A stretch of DNA of 48,715 nucleotides from an uncultured Pelagibacteraceae bacterium (GTDB taxonomy: Bacteria > Pseudomonadota > Alphaproteobacteria > Pelagibacterales > Pelagibacteraceae): assembly GCA_902570915.1 (NCBI GenBank), contig CACGAB010000008.1, forward strand, positions 1 to 48,715. The letters run 5' to 3'. Of this stretch, positions 39,297-46,467 are shown piece after piece (position 1 is the first letter of the stretch; every line of letters begins with the position of its first letter). The notes beneath the pieces were generated by a model. That model was not told the origin of the DNA and did no database searches. It was given only the letters and a program-made list of their open reading frames with translations. The position numbers and the translations under genes were made by a program.

Positions 39297-39995
39297 ATGA
39301 AATTAAGTGTTATTGTCCCTTGTTATAATGAAGTGAAATACATTAGGGAGATTATTTTGAGAATTAAACTTAAAAACCCTAGTATGGATATTGAAATAAT
39401 AGTTGTAGATGACAATTCAGAAGATGGGACAAAATCAGAATTAAATACTCTTAAAAACGAAAATAAGATAGATCATTTGATCTTAAATCATAAAAATATG
39501 GGCAAAGGTTTTTGTATCAGAGAGGGTATAAAATTTTGTTCAGGACAAGTAATATTGATACAAGATGCAGATTTAGAGTACGACCCAGCCGAATACAAAA
39601 AGTTAGTACTTCCAATTTTTAACGATCAAGCTGAAGTTGTCTATGGAAGTCGCTTTACAGGATCAGATTCTAAAAGAGTATTATATTTTTGGCACAGGGT
39701 TGCAAATTATTTTTTAACGTTATTATCTAACATGCTTACAAATATAAATTTAACTGATATGGAAGTATGCTATAAGGCCTTTAGATCTGATATTATTAAA
39801 CAAATATCTCTTAAAGAAAATAGATTCGGGTTTGAACCAGAGGTAACTGCAAAGATATCAAAAATAAAAAATATAAGAATTTTTGAGGTTGGAGTAAGTT
39901 ATTTTGGGAGAACTTTTTCAGAGGGTAAAAAAATTAGATGGAAAGATGGAGTCTCTGCTTTAAGATGTATTATACAATATAATTTATTTAAATAA
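39297..39995 (+). CDS. Family 2 glycosyltransferase (dolichol-phosphate-sugar synthase-like)
   Basis: A 232-residue GT-A enzyme: LSVIVPCYNEVKYI at the N-terminus, VVDDNSEDGT with D38 and D39, HKNMGKGFCIREGIKF, and the metal-binding QDADLEYDP with D90 and D92, followed by VVYGSRFTG. This pattern fits transferases that move a sugar from a nucleotide donor to a polyprenyl phosphate or other lipid. No C-terminal membrane segments are present. It ends one base into the radical SAM gene, so the two are translationally coupled. Donor and acceptor unknown. Confidence 0.88.
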   Translation: MKLSVIVPCYNEVKYIREIILRIKLKNPSMDIEIIVVDDNSEDGTKSELNTLKNENKIDHLILNHKNMGKGFCIREGIKFCSGQVILIQDADLEYDPAEYKKLVLPIFNDQAEVVYGSRFTGSDSKRVLYFWHRVANYFLTLLSNMLTNINLTDMEVCYKAFRSDIIKQISLKENRFGFEPEVTAKISKIKNIRIFEVGVSYFGRTFSEGKKIRWKDGVSALRCIIQYNLFK

Positions 39996-41323
39996 TGCCT
40001 AAAATATTAATTTTAGATATTTATAGAGAAACTCCCTATAGAATTTCAAAAGATACCAGTGGTGGTTATGGAACTGGAAATGACTTTGGGGAAGGCTTAA
40101 TTCCTTATTTGTTAAAAAAAAGACTCAAATATCTTTCAGATTGGCCACCGCTATTTGCTGCTTATACTCATTCAATTTTAAAAGAAAATTATGAAACTGT
40201 AGATTTTAAAAAGATAAATAATTTTAAAGAAATAGAAGATGAGATTGAAAATTATGATTATTTTGTAATTGTTAGTTCAATTGTATGTTGTGAAACAGAA
40301 TTAAGCTTAATTAAAGAATTATTTAAAAGAAAAAAAAAATGTGTTGCTATTGGACCTTTCTCTACAAACAAACCTGAATTATATTTAAATTCAGGTGCGA
40401 GTGTCATTATTGGGGAACCAGAGGCTTTTTTTAGTAAAGAGAAAATTTCCGATATCTCACTTTCACCGAAAAAAATATCTGTAAATAGTCAAATAGATAT
40501 AAATTCTTTACCTTTTCCTAAATGGAATATTTTACTTAACTTAGGCAAAATTAAATTGTATGGCAATTATAAAACAGTGCCAATTCTTGGAACAAGAGGA
40601 TGTCCATATTCATGTTTTAGATATTGTGTTTATCCGTTACAGCAGGGTAGGGTCGTCAGACAAAGAACTCCATCAAATATTTTTAAAGAAATAGAGTATT
40701 GGCATAAAACTTTTGGTGTCGAGTTATTTATATTTAGGGATCCGGTTTTTTCTATCAATAAAAAACACACAAAGGAACTTTGTGACATAATCATTAGTTC
40801 AAATATTAAAATTAAGTTTGTAATAGAGACACATTTGAGGTTATTGGATGAAGATTTATTGAATAATTTGAAAAATGCTGGATTAGTATTTGTTAAAGTT
40901 GGGATAGAAAATGCAGACGAAGATATACTTTATAATGAAAAAAGATTTTCAGTAAAAAAGGATGAACAACTAAATAAAATTTTGTTATTAAAAAAAAAAA
41001 AGATTGGTATATCAGCAATGTATATTCTAGGTTTCCCAACAGATAACGAAGACAGTATTAAAAGAACAATATCTTATGCAATTAAGCTAAACACAGAGTT
41101 TGCACAATTCAGTATCTGGACACCTTATCCTGGTACACCTGTTTTTAATGATTTTAAAAATAGTATAACTGTTAAAACTTATGAGGGCTTTGATCAATAT
41201 AGACTTACTTTTAAGCATAAAAATTTGACATACGATCAATTAAGAAATTTTTTGTCACTAGCCTATAATAATTATTATTTAAGAGTTAGTTGGATGATTA
41301 ATTATGTCTTTAAAAAAAATTAA
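39995..41323 (+). CDS. Radical SAM protein with N-terminal B12-binding-like domain and irregular cysteine motif
   Basis: A 442-residue protein. The N-terminal part (about 1-150) has the alternating pattern of a B12-binding Rossmann domain, including YFVIVSSIVCCETE, VAIGPF and the IIGEPE motif that closes this domain in the family, but no DxHxxG cobalt-ligand motif is visible. The radical SAM domain begins near 195 with LGTRGCPYSCFRYCVYP: cysteines are C203, C207 and C211, spacing CX3CX3C instead of the usual CX3CX2C. Later segments VKVGIENADEDIL and MYILGFPTDNEDS are normal for the family. It overlaps the SDR gene by 20 bases. Substrate unknown. Confidence 0.85.
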   Translation: MPKILILDIYRETPYRISKDTSGGYGTGNDFGEGLIPYLLKKRLKYLSDWPPLFAAYTHSILKENYETVDFKKINNFKEIEDEIENYDYFVIVSSIVCCETELSLIKELFKRKKKCVAIGPFSTNKPELYLNSGASVIIGEPEAFFSKEKISDISLSPKKISVNSQIDINSLPFPKWNILLNLGKIKLYGNYKTVPILGTRGCPYSCFRYCVYPLQQGRVVRQRTPSNIFKEIEYWHKTFGVELFIFRDPVFSINKKHTKELCDIIISSNIKIKFVIETHLRLLDEDLLNNLKNAGLVFVKVGIENADEDILYNEKRFSVKKDEQLNKILLLKKKKIGISAMYILGFPTDNEDSIKRTISYAIKLNTEFAQFSIWTPYPGTPVFNDFKNSITVKTYEGFDQYRLTFKHKNLTYDQLRNFLSLAYNNYYLRVSWMINYVFKKN

Positions 41324-42164
41324 TAAAAAAAACTCTAAATTTAATGTCGTAATTTTTGGAGGCTCAAGTGGTCTTGGAAAAGATATATCTGAGCGATTTA
41401 ATAAAAAAGAATACCGTCTATATATATTTGGTAAAAATGAGATAAAAAAAAAGAATGTTCAAAATCATTATTATAAGAAATGTGATTTAAGTAAATTTAT
41501 AGATATAAAAAAAAGCATTGAATATATAAAAAAAGAAATAAAAACTGTTGATCTATTAATATTAAATTCAGGGGTTCTCAATTTCCAAAAGAAAATAGTA
41601 CAAGAAAAATATGAAAATATGTTTTTTATTAATTTTTTATCACAGTTTATTATATTATACTTCTTAAAGAAAAATATTTGTAACTCAATTTTAAAAACAA
41701 TCATAATAATCTCCTCACATGTAATTTTTTTTAATAAATTAAGACTTAAAGACTTACAGTCATTAGATAATTTTAATTTTTGGAATTCTTACAAAAATTC
41801 GAAATATTTGTTGGCAACAATGGCTTATAATTTATTTGTTGATTATGATAAAATTAACTTCTTGTTATTTAATCCTGGAAGAATAAAGTCAAATTTAGGT
41901 TATTCAAAAAGTTTTTTTGGTTATCTTTCTAAAATTTACCATTTATTATTTGGTATTAAAACAAATATTGCAGCAAAAAATCTTTATAATGTATTTATAA
42001 AACTTAAAAAAAAAAAAAATTTTTTTTTATATTACAGCAAAGGAAATTTAATTAACCTTAAAAAAAAAGGTAAAACTTTCTTTAACAATTCTTTTTTTGA
42101 AAAAGTTTTAGATAAACTGAAAAATGATAAAATTTTAATAAAAAAAAATATAAATTTTATTTAA
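41304..42164 (+). CDS. Short-chain dehydrogenase/reductase
   Basis: A 286-residue Rossmann-fold oxidoreductase. The coenzyme motif is GGSSGLG (19-25), NSG (88-90) stands for the usual NAG, SSH at 137-139 supplies the catalytic serine region, and the Y-x3-K pair is Y163 and K167 in NSYKNSK; NPGRIKSNLG follows. All catalytic positions are therefore present. The C-terminal 70 residues are extremely lysine- and phenylalanine-rich with long A runs in the DNA. It overlaps the radical SAM gene and ends 24 bases from the 3' end of the oppositely oriented ssrA. Confidence 0.85.
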   Translation: MSLKKINKKNSKFNVVIFGGSSGLGKDISERFNKKEYRLYIFGKNEIKKKNVQNHYYKKCDLSKFIDIKKSIEYIKKEIKTVDLLILNSGVLNFQKKIVQEKYENMFFINFLSQFIILYFLKKNICNSILKTIIIISSHVIFFNKLRLKDLQSLDNFNFWNSYKNSKYLLATMAYNLFVDYDKINFLLFNPGRIKSNLGYSKSFFGYLSKIYHLLFGIKTNIAAKNLYNVFIKLKKKKNFFLYYSKGNLINLKKKGKTFFNNSFFEKVLDKLKNDKILIKKNINFI

Positions 42165-42188
42165 CATAAATTAAATTAATTAAAAATA

Positions 42189-42354
42189 GGGGCGTTCTGT
42201 TGCCAGGTGCCCCAAACCCCGTTTGCTTAATTAACAAAGTTAATTAGGCAGCAAGTGCGTAACTTTCGTTAGCAATTATAATTAGTCCTTTTCGGAGGAA
42301 CAATTCCGAACGAAAGAATAGCCTTTAGTCACCCGTCGAATCTAGTTCACCCCC
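42189..42354 (-). ncRNA. ssrA: tmRNA coding piece of a permuted two-piece tmRNA
   Basis: Rescues stalled ribosomes and adds a degradation tag. On the minus strand the piece opens with GGGGGTG, which pairs with CACCTCC of the acceptor piece, then has the conserved GATTCGACGGG. A pseudoknot-like region follows (TTCGGA at 42310-42305 with TCCGAA at 42296-42291). The tag frame 42273-42244 reads ANESYALAA then TAA. A hairpin (42246-42228) contains the stop codon, and a GGGGC/GCCCC stem closes the 3' end at 42189 before TATTTTT. Because the 5' half lies downstream of the CCA-bearing half, the gene is circularly permuted, as known in alphaproteobacteria. Confidence 0.93.
42244..42273 (-). other. tmRNA proteolysis-tag reading frame
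   Basis: Nine codons from the resume codon GCT to TAA encode ANESYALAA, close to the well-known ANDENYALAA tag and ending in the Leu-Ala-Ala recognised by ClpXP-type proteases. With the alanine carried by the charged tmRNA, the added tag would be ten residues. Confidence 0.92.
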
Positions 42355-42366
42355 ATAAGTTGTAAA
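42355..42366 (-). other. Intervening segment between the two tmRNA pieces
   Basis: Only 12 bases separate the encoded CCA end of the acceptor piece from the first G of the coding piece. In two-piece tmRNAs this segment is removed during processing; here it is about as short as a loop can be. Confidence 0.75.
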
Positions 42367-42446
42367 TGGTGGAGGTGGTGGGTACTGCCCCCACGTCCGT
42401 AATGGTTATTACGAAATTCGTTTATCGTCATAGTTGGAAAACCAAC
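42367..42446 (-). ncRNA. ssrA: tmRNA acceptor piece
   Basis: The 5' part of the permuted precursor. It begins near a GTTGG-TTTT-CCAAC hairpin (42446-42433) and ends with a tRNA-like half: T stem GTGGG/CCCAC (42394-42378) around the loop GGCAGTA, then the acceptor strand CACCTCC, discriminator A and encoded CCA at 42369-42367. Pairing with GGGGGTG of the coding piece gives seven base pairs with a G-T at the third pair, the G3-U70 determinant for alanine charging. The mature 5' end is approximate. Confidence 0.88.
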
Positions 42447-42452
42447 ATGATT

Positions 42453-42480
42453 AATATAAAAGTAATTCTTAAAGATTCAA
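42453..42480 (-). promoter_or_regulatory. Candidate promoter of ssrA
   Basis: On the minus strand TTGAAT (42480-42475) and TATATT (42458-42453) are 16 bases apart; initiation about seven bases further on would fall at 42446, exactly where the acceptor piece seems to begin. It overlaps the leader of the divergent thyX gene. On the plus strand TTGGAA (42434-42439) and TATAAA (42455-42460) could serve thyX, so the two -10 boxes would overlap. Confidence 0.55.
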
Positions 42481-42490
42481 TAAATTATTC

Positions 42491-43438
42491 ATGAAATTAA
42501 CTAAAGAACAGCAACATGAAATTAAAGAGCAACAGTCTCAAGAAAATAAAACAAAAAGAGTTACTGTAGTTGAACTAGAAAAAATTCTTTACGAGGCAAT
42601 ACCCATTTTAGATCATGGTTTTATTAGGGTTATTGATTATATGGGAGATGATACTTCAATTGTCCAAGCAGCAAGAGTTTCTTATGGCAAGGGTACCAAA
42701 AAAGTTTCAACTGACTCTGGTTTAATAAAGTATTTAATGAGGCACTGGCATAGTACTCCATTTGAAATGTGTGAAATTAAATACCACGTTAAACTTCCAA
42801 TTTTTATTGCTCGACAGTGGATTAGGCACAGAACCGCAAATGTGAATGAATATTCTGCAAGATACTCTATTTTGGATAAAGAATTTTATTTACCTGCAAT
42901 AGAAAATTTAGCAGCGCAATCTCAAAGTAATAGACAAGGAAGAGGAGATGTTCTTACTGGTGATCAAGCAAAAAAAGTTCTAGATTTGCTAAAGAAAGAT
43001 GCTGAGCAAACTTATGATAATTATGAAACTATGCTTAACGAGAGGTATGATGGTTCAGTGATAGATGAAAAACAAGTCGGTTTAGCAAGAGAACTAGCAA
43101 GAATGAATTTAACTTTAAACACTTATACTCAGTGGTATTGGAAAACAGATCTTTTAAATTTAATGAATTTTTTAAGATTAAGAGCTGATCATCACGCTCA
43201 ATATGAAATAAGGGCTTATGCAGACGCTATGTTAGATACTGTTAAAAAATGGGTTCCAATTACATATGAAGCATTTTTAGATTATAGAGTGGGAGGCACA
43301 GAAGTGTCATCAAAAGGAAAAAAAATAATACAAAAACTTATTAGTGGTGAAAAAGTAGATGCTGAAAACTCTGGCTTATCAAAAAGAGAGTGGAATGAGC
43401 TTATGTCTGCTTTAGAGCTTAAAGATAAATTGATTTAA
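42491..43438 (+). CDS. thyX: Flavin-dependent thymidylate synthase
   Basis: Makes dTMP from dUMP with methylenetetrahydrofolate and FAD, releasing tetrahydrofolate rather than dihydrofolate, so it lowers the need for dihydrofolate reductase. The 315-residue protein has the ThyX motif [15 protein letters not shown] at 112-126 and [20 protein letters not shown] just before it; [18 protein letters not shown] lies near the C-terminus. The N-terminal 25 residues are a polar extension. It diverges from ssrA (44 bases) and overlaps the convergent mrp gene by 20 bases. Confidence 0.97.
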   Translation: MKLTKEQQHEIKEQQSQENKTKRVTVVELEKILYEAIPILDHGFIRVIDYMGDDTSIVQAARVSYGKGTKKVSTDSGLIKYLMRHWHSTPFEMCEIKYHVKLPIFIARQWIRHRTANVNEYSARYSILDKEFYLPAIENLAAQSQSNRQGRGDVLTGDQAKKVLDLLKKDAEQTYDNYETMLNERYDGSVIDEKQVGLARELARMNLTLNTYTQWYWKTDLLNLMNFLRLRADHHAQYEIRAYADAMLDTVKKWVPITYEAFLDYRVGGTEVSSKGKKIIQKLISGEKVDAENSGLSKREWNELMSALELKDKLI

Positions 43439-44243
43439 TCTTTTTTGCTAAATTAATATAGATTTGAGATATCTTATTGTTTGGATTACTTTCCACTATA
43501 GGCTTTCCTTGATCTGCAAATTTACCAACATCTGGATCAATTGGTATTTCAGCCAAAAATTCTTTATTAAATTCTTTAGCTGTTTTTTTAACTCCGCCAT
43601 CTCCAAAAATTGTATATTTTTTTCCATCATCTCCTGTAAAAGAGCTCATATTATCTATAAGACCCAAAATTTTTACCCCAAGTTTATCAAACATTTTTAT
43701 TCCTCTCTTAACATCTAAAAGTGCTACTTCTTGTGGAGTAGATACTATAATTGCCCCATTCATTTCAATGCTTTGAGAAAAAGTTAATTGAGTATCACCA
43801 GTTCCAGGTGGCATATCTACAATTATAAAATCTAAATCTTTCCAATTAACCTGTTGAGTGAATGTTTTAATTGCACTTGTTACCATTGGACCTCTCCATA
43901 TCATAGGGGTTTTCTCATCAGTCAGAAAGCCTATAGACATACATTGAATATCGTATCTAATGATTGGCTCTAACTTTTGACCATCACTCTTTGGTTTCTC
44001 ATTTATCCCAAACATTTTAGGAATAGAAGGTCCATATATATCAGCATCTAACAAACCAACTCTACAGCCGATTTGTTTTAAAGCTAAAGCAAGATTTGTA
44101 GCAAAAGTTGACTTTCCAACTCCACCTTTAGCACTTGAGATAGCAATAGTGAATTTTGTTCCGTTAATTGGCCTTCTTTCAGTTGATTTTCCACTCAACT
44201 TTTTGCGCATTGCGTCACTTAATTCTGGCTTTTCTTTAGGCAT
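43419..44243 (-). CDS. Mrp/ApbC-like P-loop ATPase without MIP18 domain or CXXC pair
   Basis: Mrp/ApbC proteins carry and transfer iron-sulfur clusters. The 274-residue ATPase has the deviant Walker [12 protein letters not shown] (36-46), [23 protein letters not shown] and VDMPPGTGD. Two parts of the usual protein are missing: the N-terminal MIP18 domain (only about 30 residues precede the ATPase domain), and the CXXC pair expected after NMS, where residues 198-214 read [17 protein letters not shown] with no cysteine. Some alphaproteobacterial homologues also appear to lack this pair, so it may be lineage-wide. The role in cluster transfer is uncertain. Confidence 0.88.
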   Translation of the reverse strand: MPKEKPELSDAMRKKLSGKSTERRPINGTKFTIAISSAKGGVGKSTFATNLALALKQIGCRVGLLDADIYGPSIPKMFGINEKPKSDGQKLEPIIRYDIQCMSIGFLTDEKTPMIWRGPMVTSAIKTFTQQVNWKDLDFIIVDMPPGTGDTQLTFSQSIEMNGAIIVSTPQEVALLDVKRGIKMFDKLGVKILGLIDNMSSFTGDDGKKYTIFGDGGVKKTAKEFNKEFLAEIPIDPDVGKFADQGKPIVESNPNNKISQIYINLAKKIKSIYL

Positions 44244-44295
44244 AATGTGATCTTACCTTGTTTTTCAGCATAAAGACATTATATAGATTGCCATA

Positions 44296-45399
44296 ATGTC
44301 AAATGATTTCAGACAAAGCGGTGGAAGTCCTTGGGGTAAGCCCCCAGGTGGAGGAAACGGTAATGGCTCAGGTAGAGGACCGACTCCACCAGATGTTGAT
44401 AAAATTATAAGAGAATTTCAAGAAAAACTAAAAAGGTTTTTACCGGGCGGAAGTTCTTCTGGTGGAAAACAAGCTATATTAGTTTTACTTATTTTAGGTT
44501 TTGTTTGGTTGGCAAGTGGTCTTTACAGAGTGTTGCCAGACGAGCAAGGTGTCGTTTTAAGATTTGGAAAATTTGTAAAAACTACTCAACCAGGATTAAA
44601 TTACCACATACCTTTTCCTGTTGAGTCTGTACTTACTCCAAAGGTTACAAAGGTCAATAGAATCGATATAGGTTTCAGGTCTGAGAGAGACAGTGGATTT
44701 TCTTCTCAGGGTGGTGTTGCTGATGTTCCACAAGAAAGCTTAATGTTAACTGGTGACGAAAATATTGTTAATATAGATTTCTCTGTTTTTTGGGTAATTA
44801 AAGATGCTGGAAATTTTTTATTTAAAATCCAGGATCCTGAGGGTACTGTAAAAGCTGCAGCAGAAACTGCAATGAGAGAAGTTATTGCCAGATCAAATAT
44901 TCAACCTATTCTAACAGAAGGAAGATCTTTAATAGAAACTGATACTCAAGAGATTATTCAAAAAATTTTAGATGAATACACAAGTGGTATACAAATCACC
45001 CAAGTTCAAACCCAAAAAGCTGACCCACCAGATCAAGTAATTGATGCTTTTAGAGATGTTCAGGCAGCAAGAGCAGATATGGAAAGATCTAAGAACGAGG
45101 CTGAGGCATACGCAAATGATGTTATACCAAGAGCACGTGGTGAGGCTGCAAAAATATTGCAAGCTGCTGAAGCATATAAAAAAGAAGTTGTTGCAAAGGC
45201 AGAAGGTGAAGCAAGTAGATTTTTAGCGATTTATAATGAGTACAAAAACGCCAAATCAGTAACACAGGAAAGAATGTATTTAGAGACAATGGAAAAAGTT
45301 TTAGCAGACATAGATAAAGTAATTATAGAAAAGAATGCTGGATCAGGTGTAGTGCCATATTTACCATTACCTGAATTAAAAAAGAAAGTGACTAATTAA
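44296..45399 (+). CDS. hflK: HflK, SPFH-domain modulator of FtsH
   Basis: With HflC it forms a large periplasm-facing cage around FtsH in the inner membrane. The 367 residues have a glycine- and proline-rich cytoplasmic N-terminus (about 1-60), one membrane segment AILVLLILGFVWLASGLY (about 65-82), and the SPFH domain starting VVLRFGKFVKTTQPGLNYHIPFP, followed by a long alanine- and glutamate-rich helix. The start is ATG at 44296. It diverges from mrp with 52 bases between starts and is followed three bases later by hflC. Confidence 0.96.
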   Translation: MSNDFRQSGGSPWGKPPGGGNGNGSGRGPTPPDVDKIIREFQEKLKRFLPGGSSSGGKQAILVLLILGFVWLASGLYRVLPDEQGVVLRFGKFVKTTQPGLNYHIPFPVESVLTPKVTKVNRIDIGFRSERDSGFSSQGGVADVPQESLMLTGDENIVNIDFSVFWVIKDAGNFLFKIQDPEGTVKAAAETAMREVIARSNIQPILTEGRSLIETDTQEIIQKILDEYTSGIQITQVQTQKADPPDQVIDAFRDVQAARADMERSKNEAEAYANDVIPRARGEAAKILQAAEAYKKEVVAKAEGEASRFLAIYNEYKNAKSVTQERMYLETMEKVLADIDKVIIEKNAGSGVVPYLPLPELKKKVTN

Positions 45400-45402
45400 A
45401 TT

Positions 45403-46275
45403 ATGAATATGGGAAAAGTTATTGCCGGAATTAGTGTTGCAATCGCAGCAACATTATTTTTTTCAATCTTTATTGTGAAAGAAGTAAATCAAGCTATAGT
45501 CTTGCAGTTTGGTGATCCGAAAAGAATAATTGTAAAACCAGGTTTAAATTTTAAAATCCCGTTTATTCAAAACGTAGTTTTTTTAGATAAAAGAATTTTA
45601 AATTTAGACACACCACCTGAAGAGGTCATTGCATCAGATCAAAAAAGATTAATCGTAGATGCTTTTGCAAGATTTCAAATAGTTGATCCTTTAAAATTTT
45701 ATATTTCTGTGGGTAATGAACGAGTAGCTAGATCAAGATTGGCAACAATTATTAATTCAAGAATTAGAAATGTTTTAGGTCAGCAAGAACTTCAAACTTT
45801 ATTATCTGAGGATAGAACAAAGCAAATGGCTTTAATTCAAGAAGGAGTTAATAATGAGGCCGAAAACTTTGGGATAAAAATTAACGATGTAAGAATAAAA
45901 AGAGCAGACCTTCCTCAGGCAAACAGTGATGCAATCTTTAGAAGAATGCAAACTGAAAGGGAAAGAGAGGCAAAGGAATTTAGAGCAAGAGGTGCCGAGA
46001 TGGCAGTAACAATCACTTCCACAGCAGATAAAGAAGTAACGGTAATTTTAGCTGACGCGCAAAAAAAATCAGAGATTATGAAGGGTGAAGGTGATGGTAA
46101 AAGAAATAATATATTTGCTAGTGCTTTTGGACAAGACCCAGAATTTTTTGCATTTTATCGAGCAATGCAAGCATATGAAAAAGCTTTGATAGGAGGTGAA
46201 ACTTCGTTGATTTTATCGCCTGACAGTGAGTTTTTTAAATTTTTTGGGAATATAAAGCAGCCTCAATCAAATTAA
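45403..46275 (+). CDS. hflC: HflC, SPFH-domain modulator of FtsH
   Basis: Partner of HflK. The 290 residues have an N-terminal membrane segment (about 4-24), then IVLQFGDPKRIIVKPGLNFKIPF, the SPFH domain, and MQTEREREAKEFRARGAE in the helical part, ending with the membrane-proximal FYRAMQAYEKAL segment. The ATG is three bases after the hflK stop; a second in-frame ATG two codons on is an alternative. Order hflK-hflC-DUF2065-degP is standard in proteobacteria. Confidence 0.96.
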   Translation: MNMGKVIAGISVAIAATLFFSIFIVKEVNQAIVLQFGDPKRIIVKPGLNFKIPFIQNVVFLDKRILNLDTPPEEVIASDQKRLIVDAFARFQIVDPLKFYISVGNERVARSRLATIINSRIRNVLGQQELQTLLSEDRTKQMALIQEGVNNEAENFGIKINDVRIKRADLPQANSDAIFRRMQTEREREAKEFRARGAEMAVTITSTADKEVTVILADAQKKSEIMKGEGDGKRNNIFASAFGQDPEFFAFYRAMQAYEKALIGGETSLILSPDSEFFKFFGNIKQPQSN

Positions 46276-46281
46276 ATATTA

Positions 46282-46467
46282 ATGAGTGAATTGATCATTG
46301 CATTTGGTCTATTCTTATTTATTGAGGGTGTATTATATGTCATATTTCCATCAAAAATGAAAAGTATGTTGAAAAAACTGGAGCTAATTCCCTCAGGACA
46401 ACTTAGGACTGGCGGATTAGTTTTTGCGATAATAGGTTTTATAATTATTTATTATGCGAAGATTTAA
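46282..46467 (+). CDS. DUF2065-family small membrane protein (YjeT-like)
   Basis: A 61-residue protein with two hydrophobic segments, LIIAFGLFLFIEGVLYVIFP (residues 4-23) and LVFAIIGFIIIYYA (46-59), joined by a polar loop ending SGQLRTGG. The sequence and its place directly downstream of hflC match the DUF2065/YjeT family, whose function is not known. It starts six bases after hflC and overlaps degP by 14 bases. Confidence 0.9.
   Translation: MSELIIAFGLFLFIEGVLYVIFPSKMKSMLKKLELIPSGQLRTGGLVFAIIGFIIIYYAKI

Noticed and set aside
42165..42490. Small protein-coding gene in the 326-base gap between the SDR gene and thyX
   Set aside because: The stretch is explained by the two tmRNA pieces on the minus strand and their promoter; no other coding frame of note is present.
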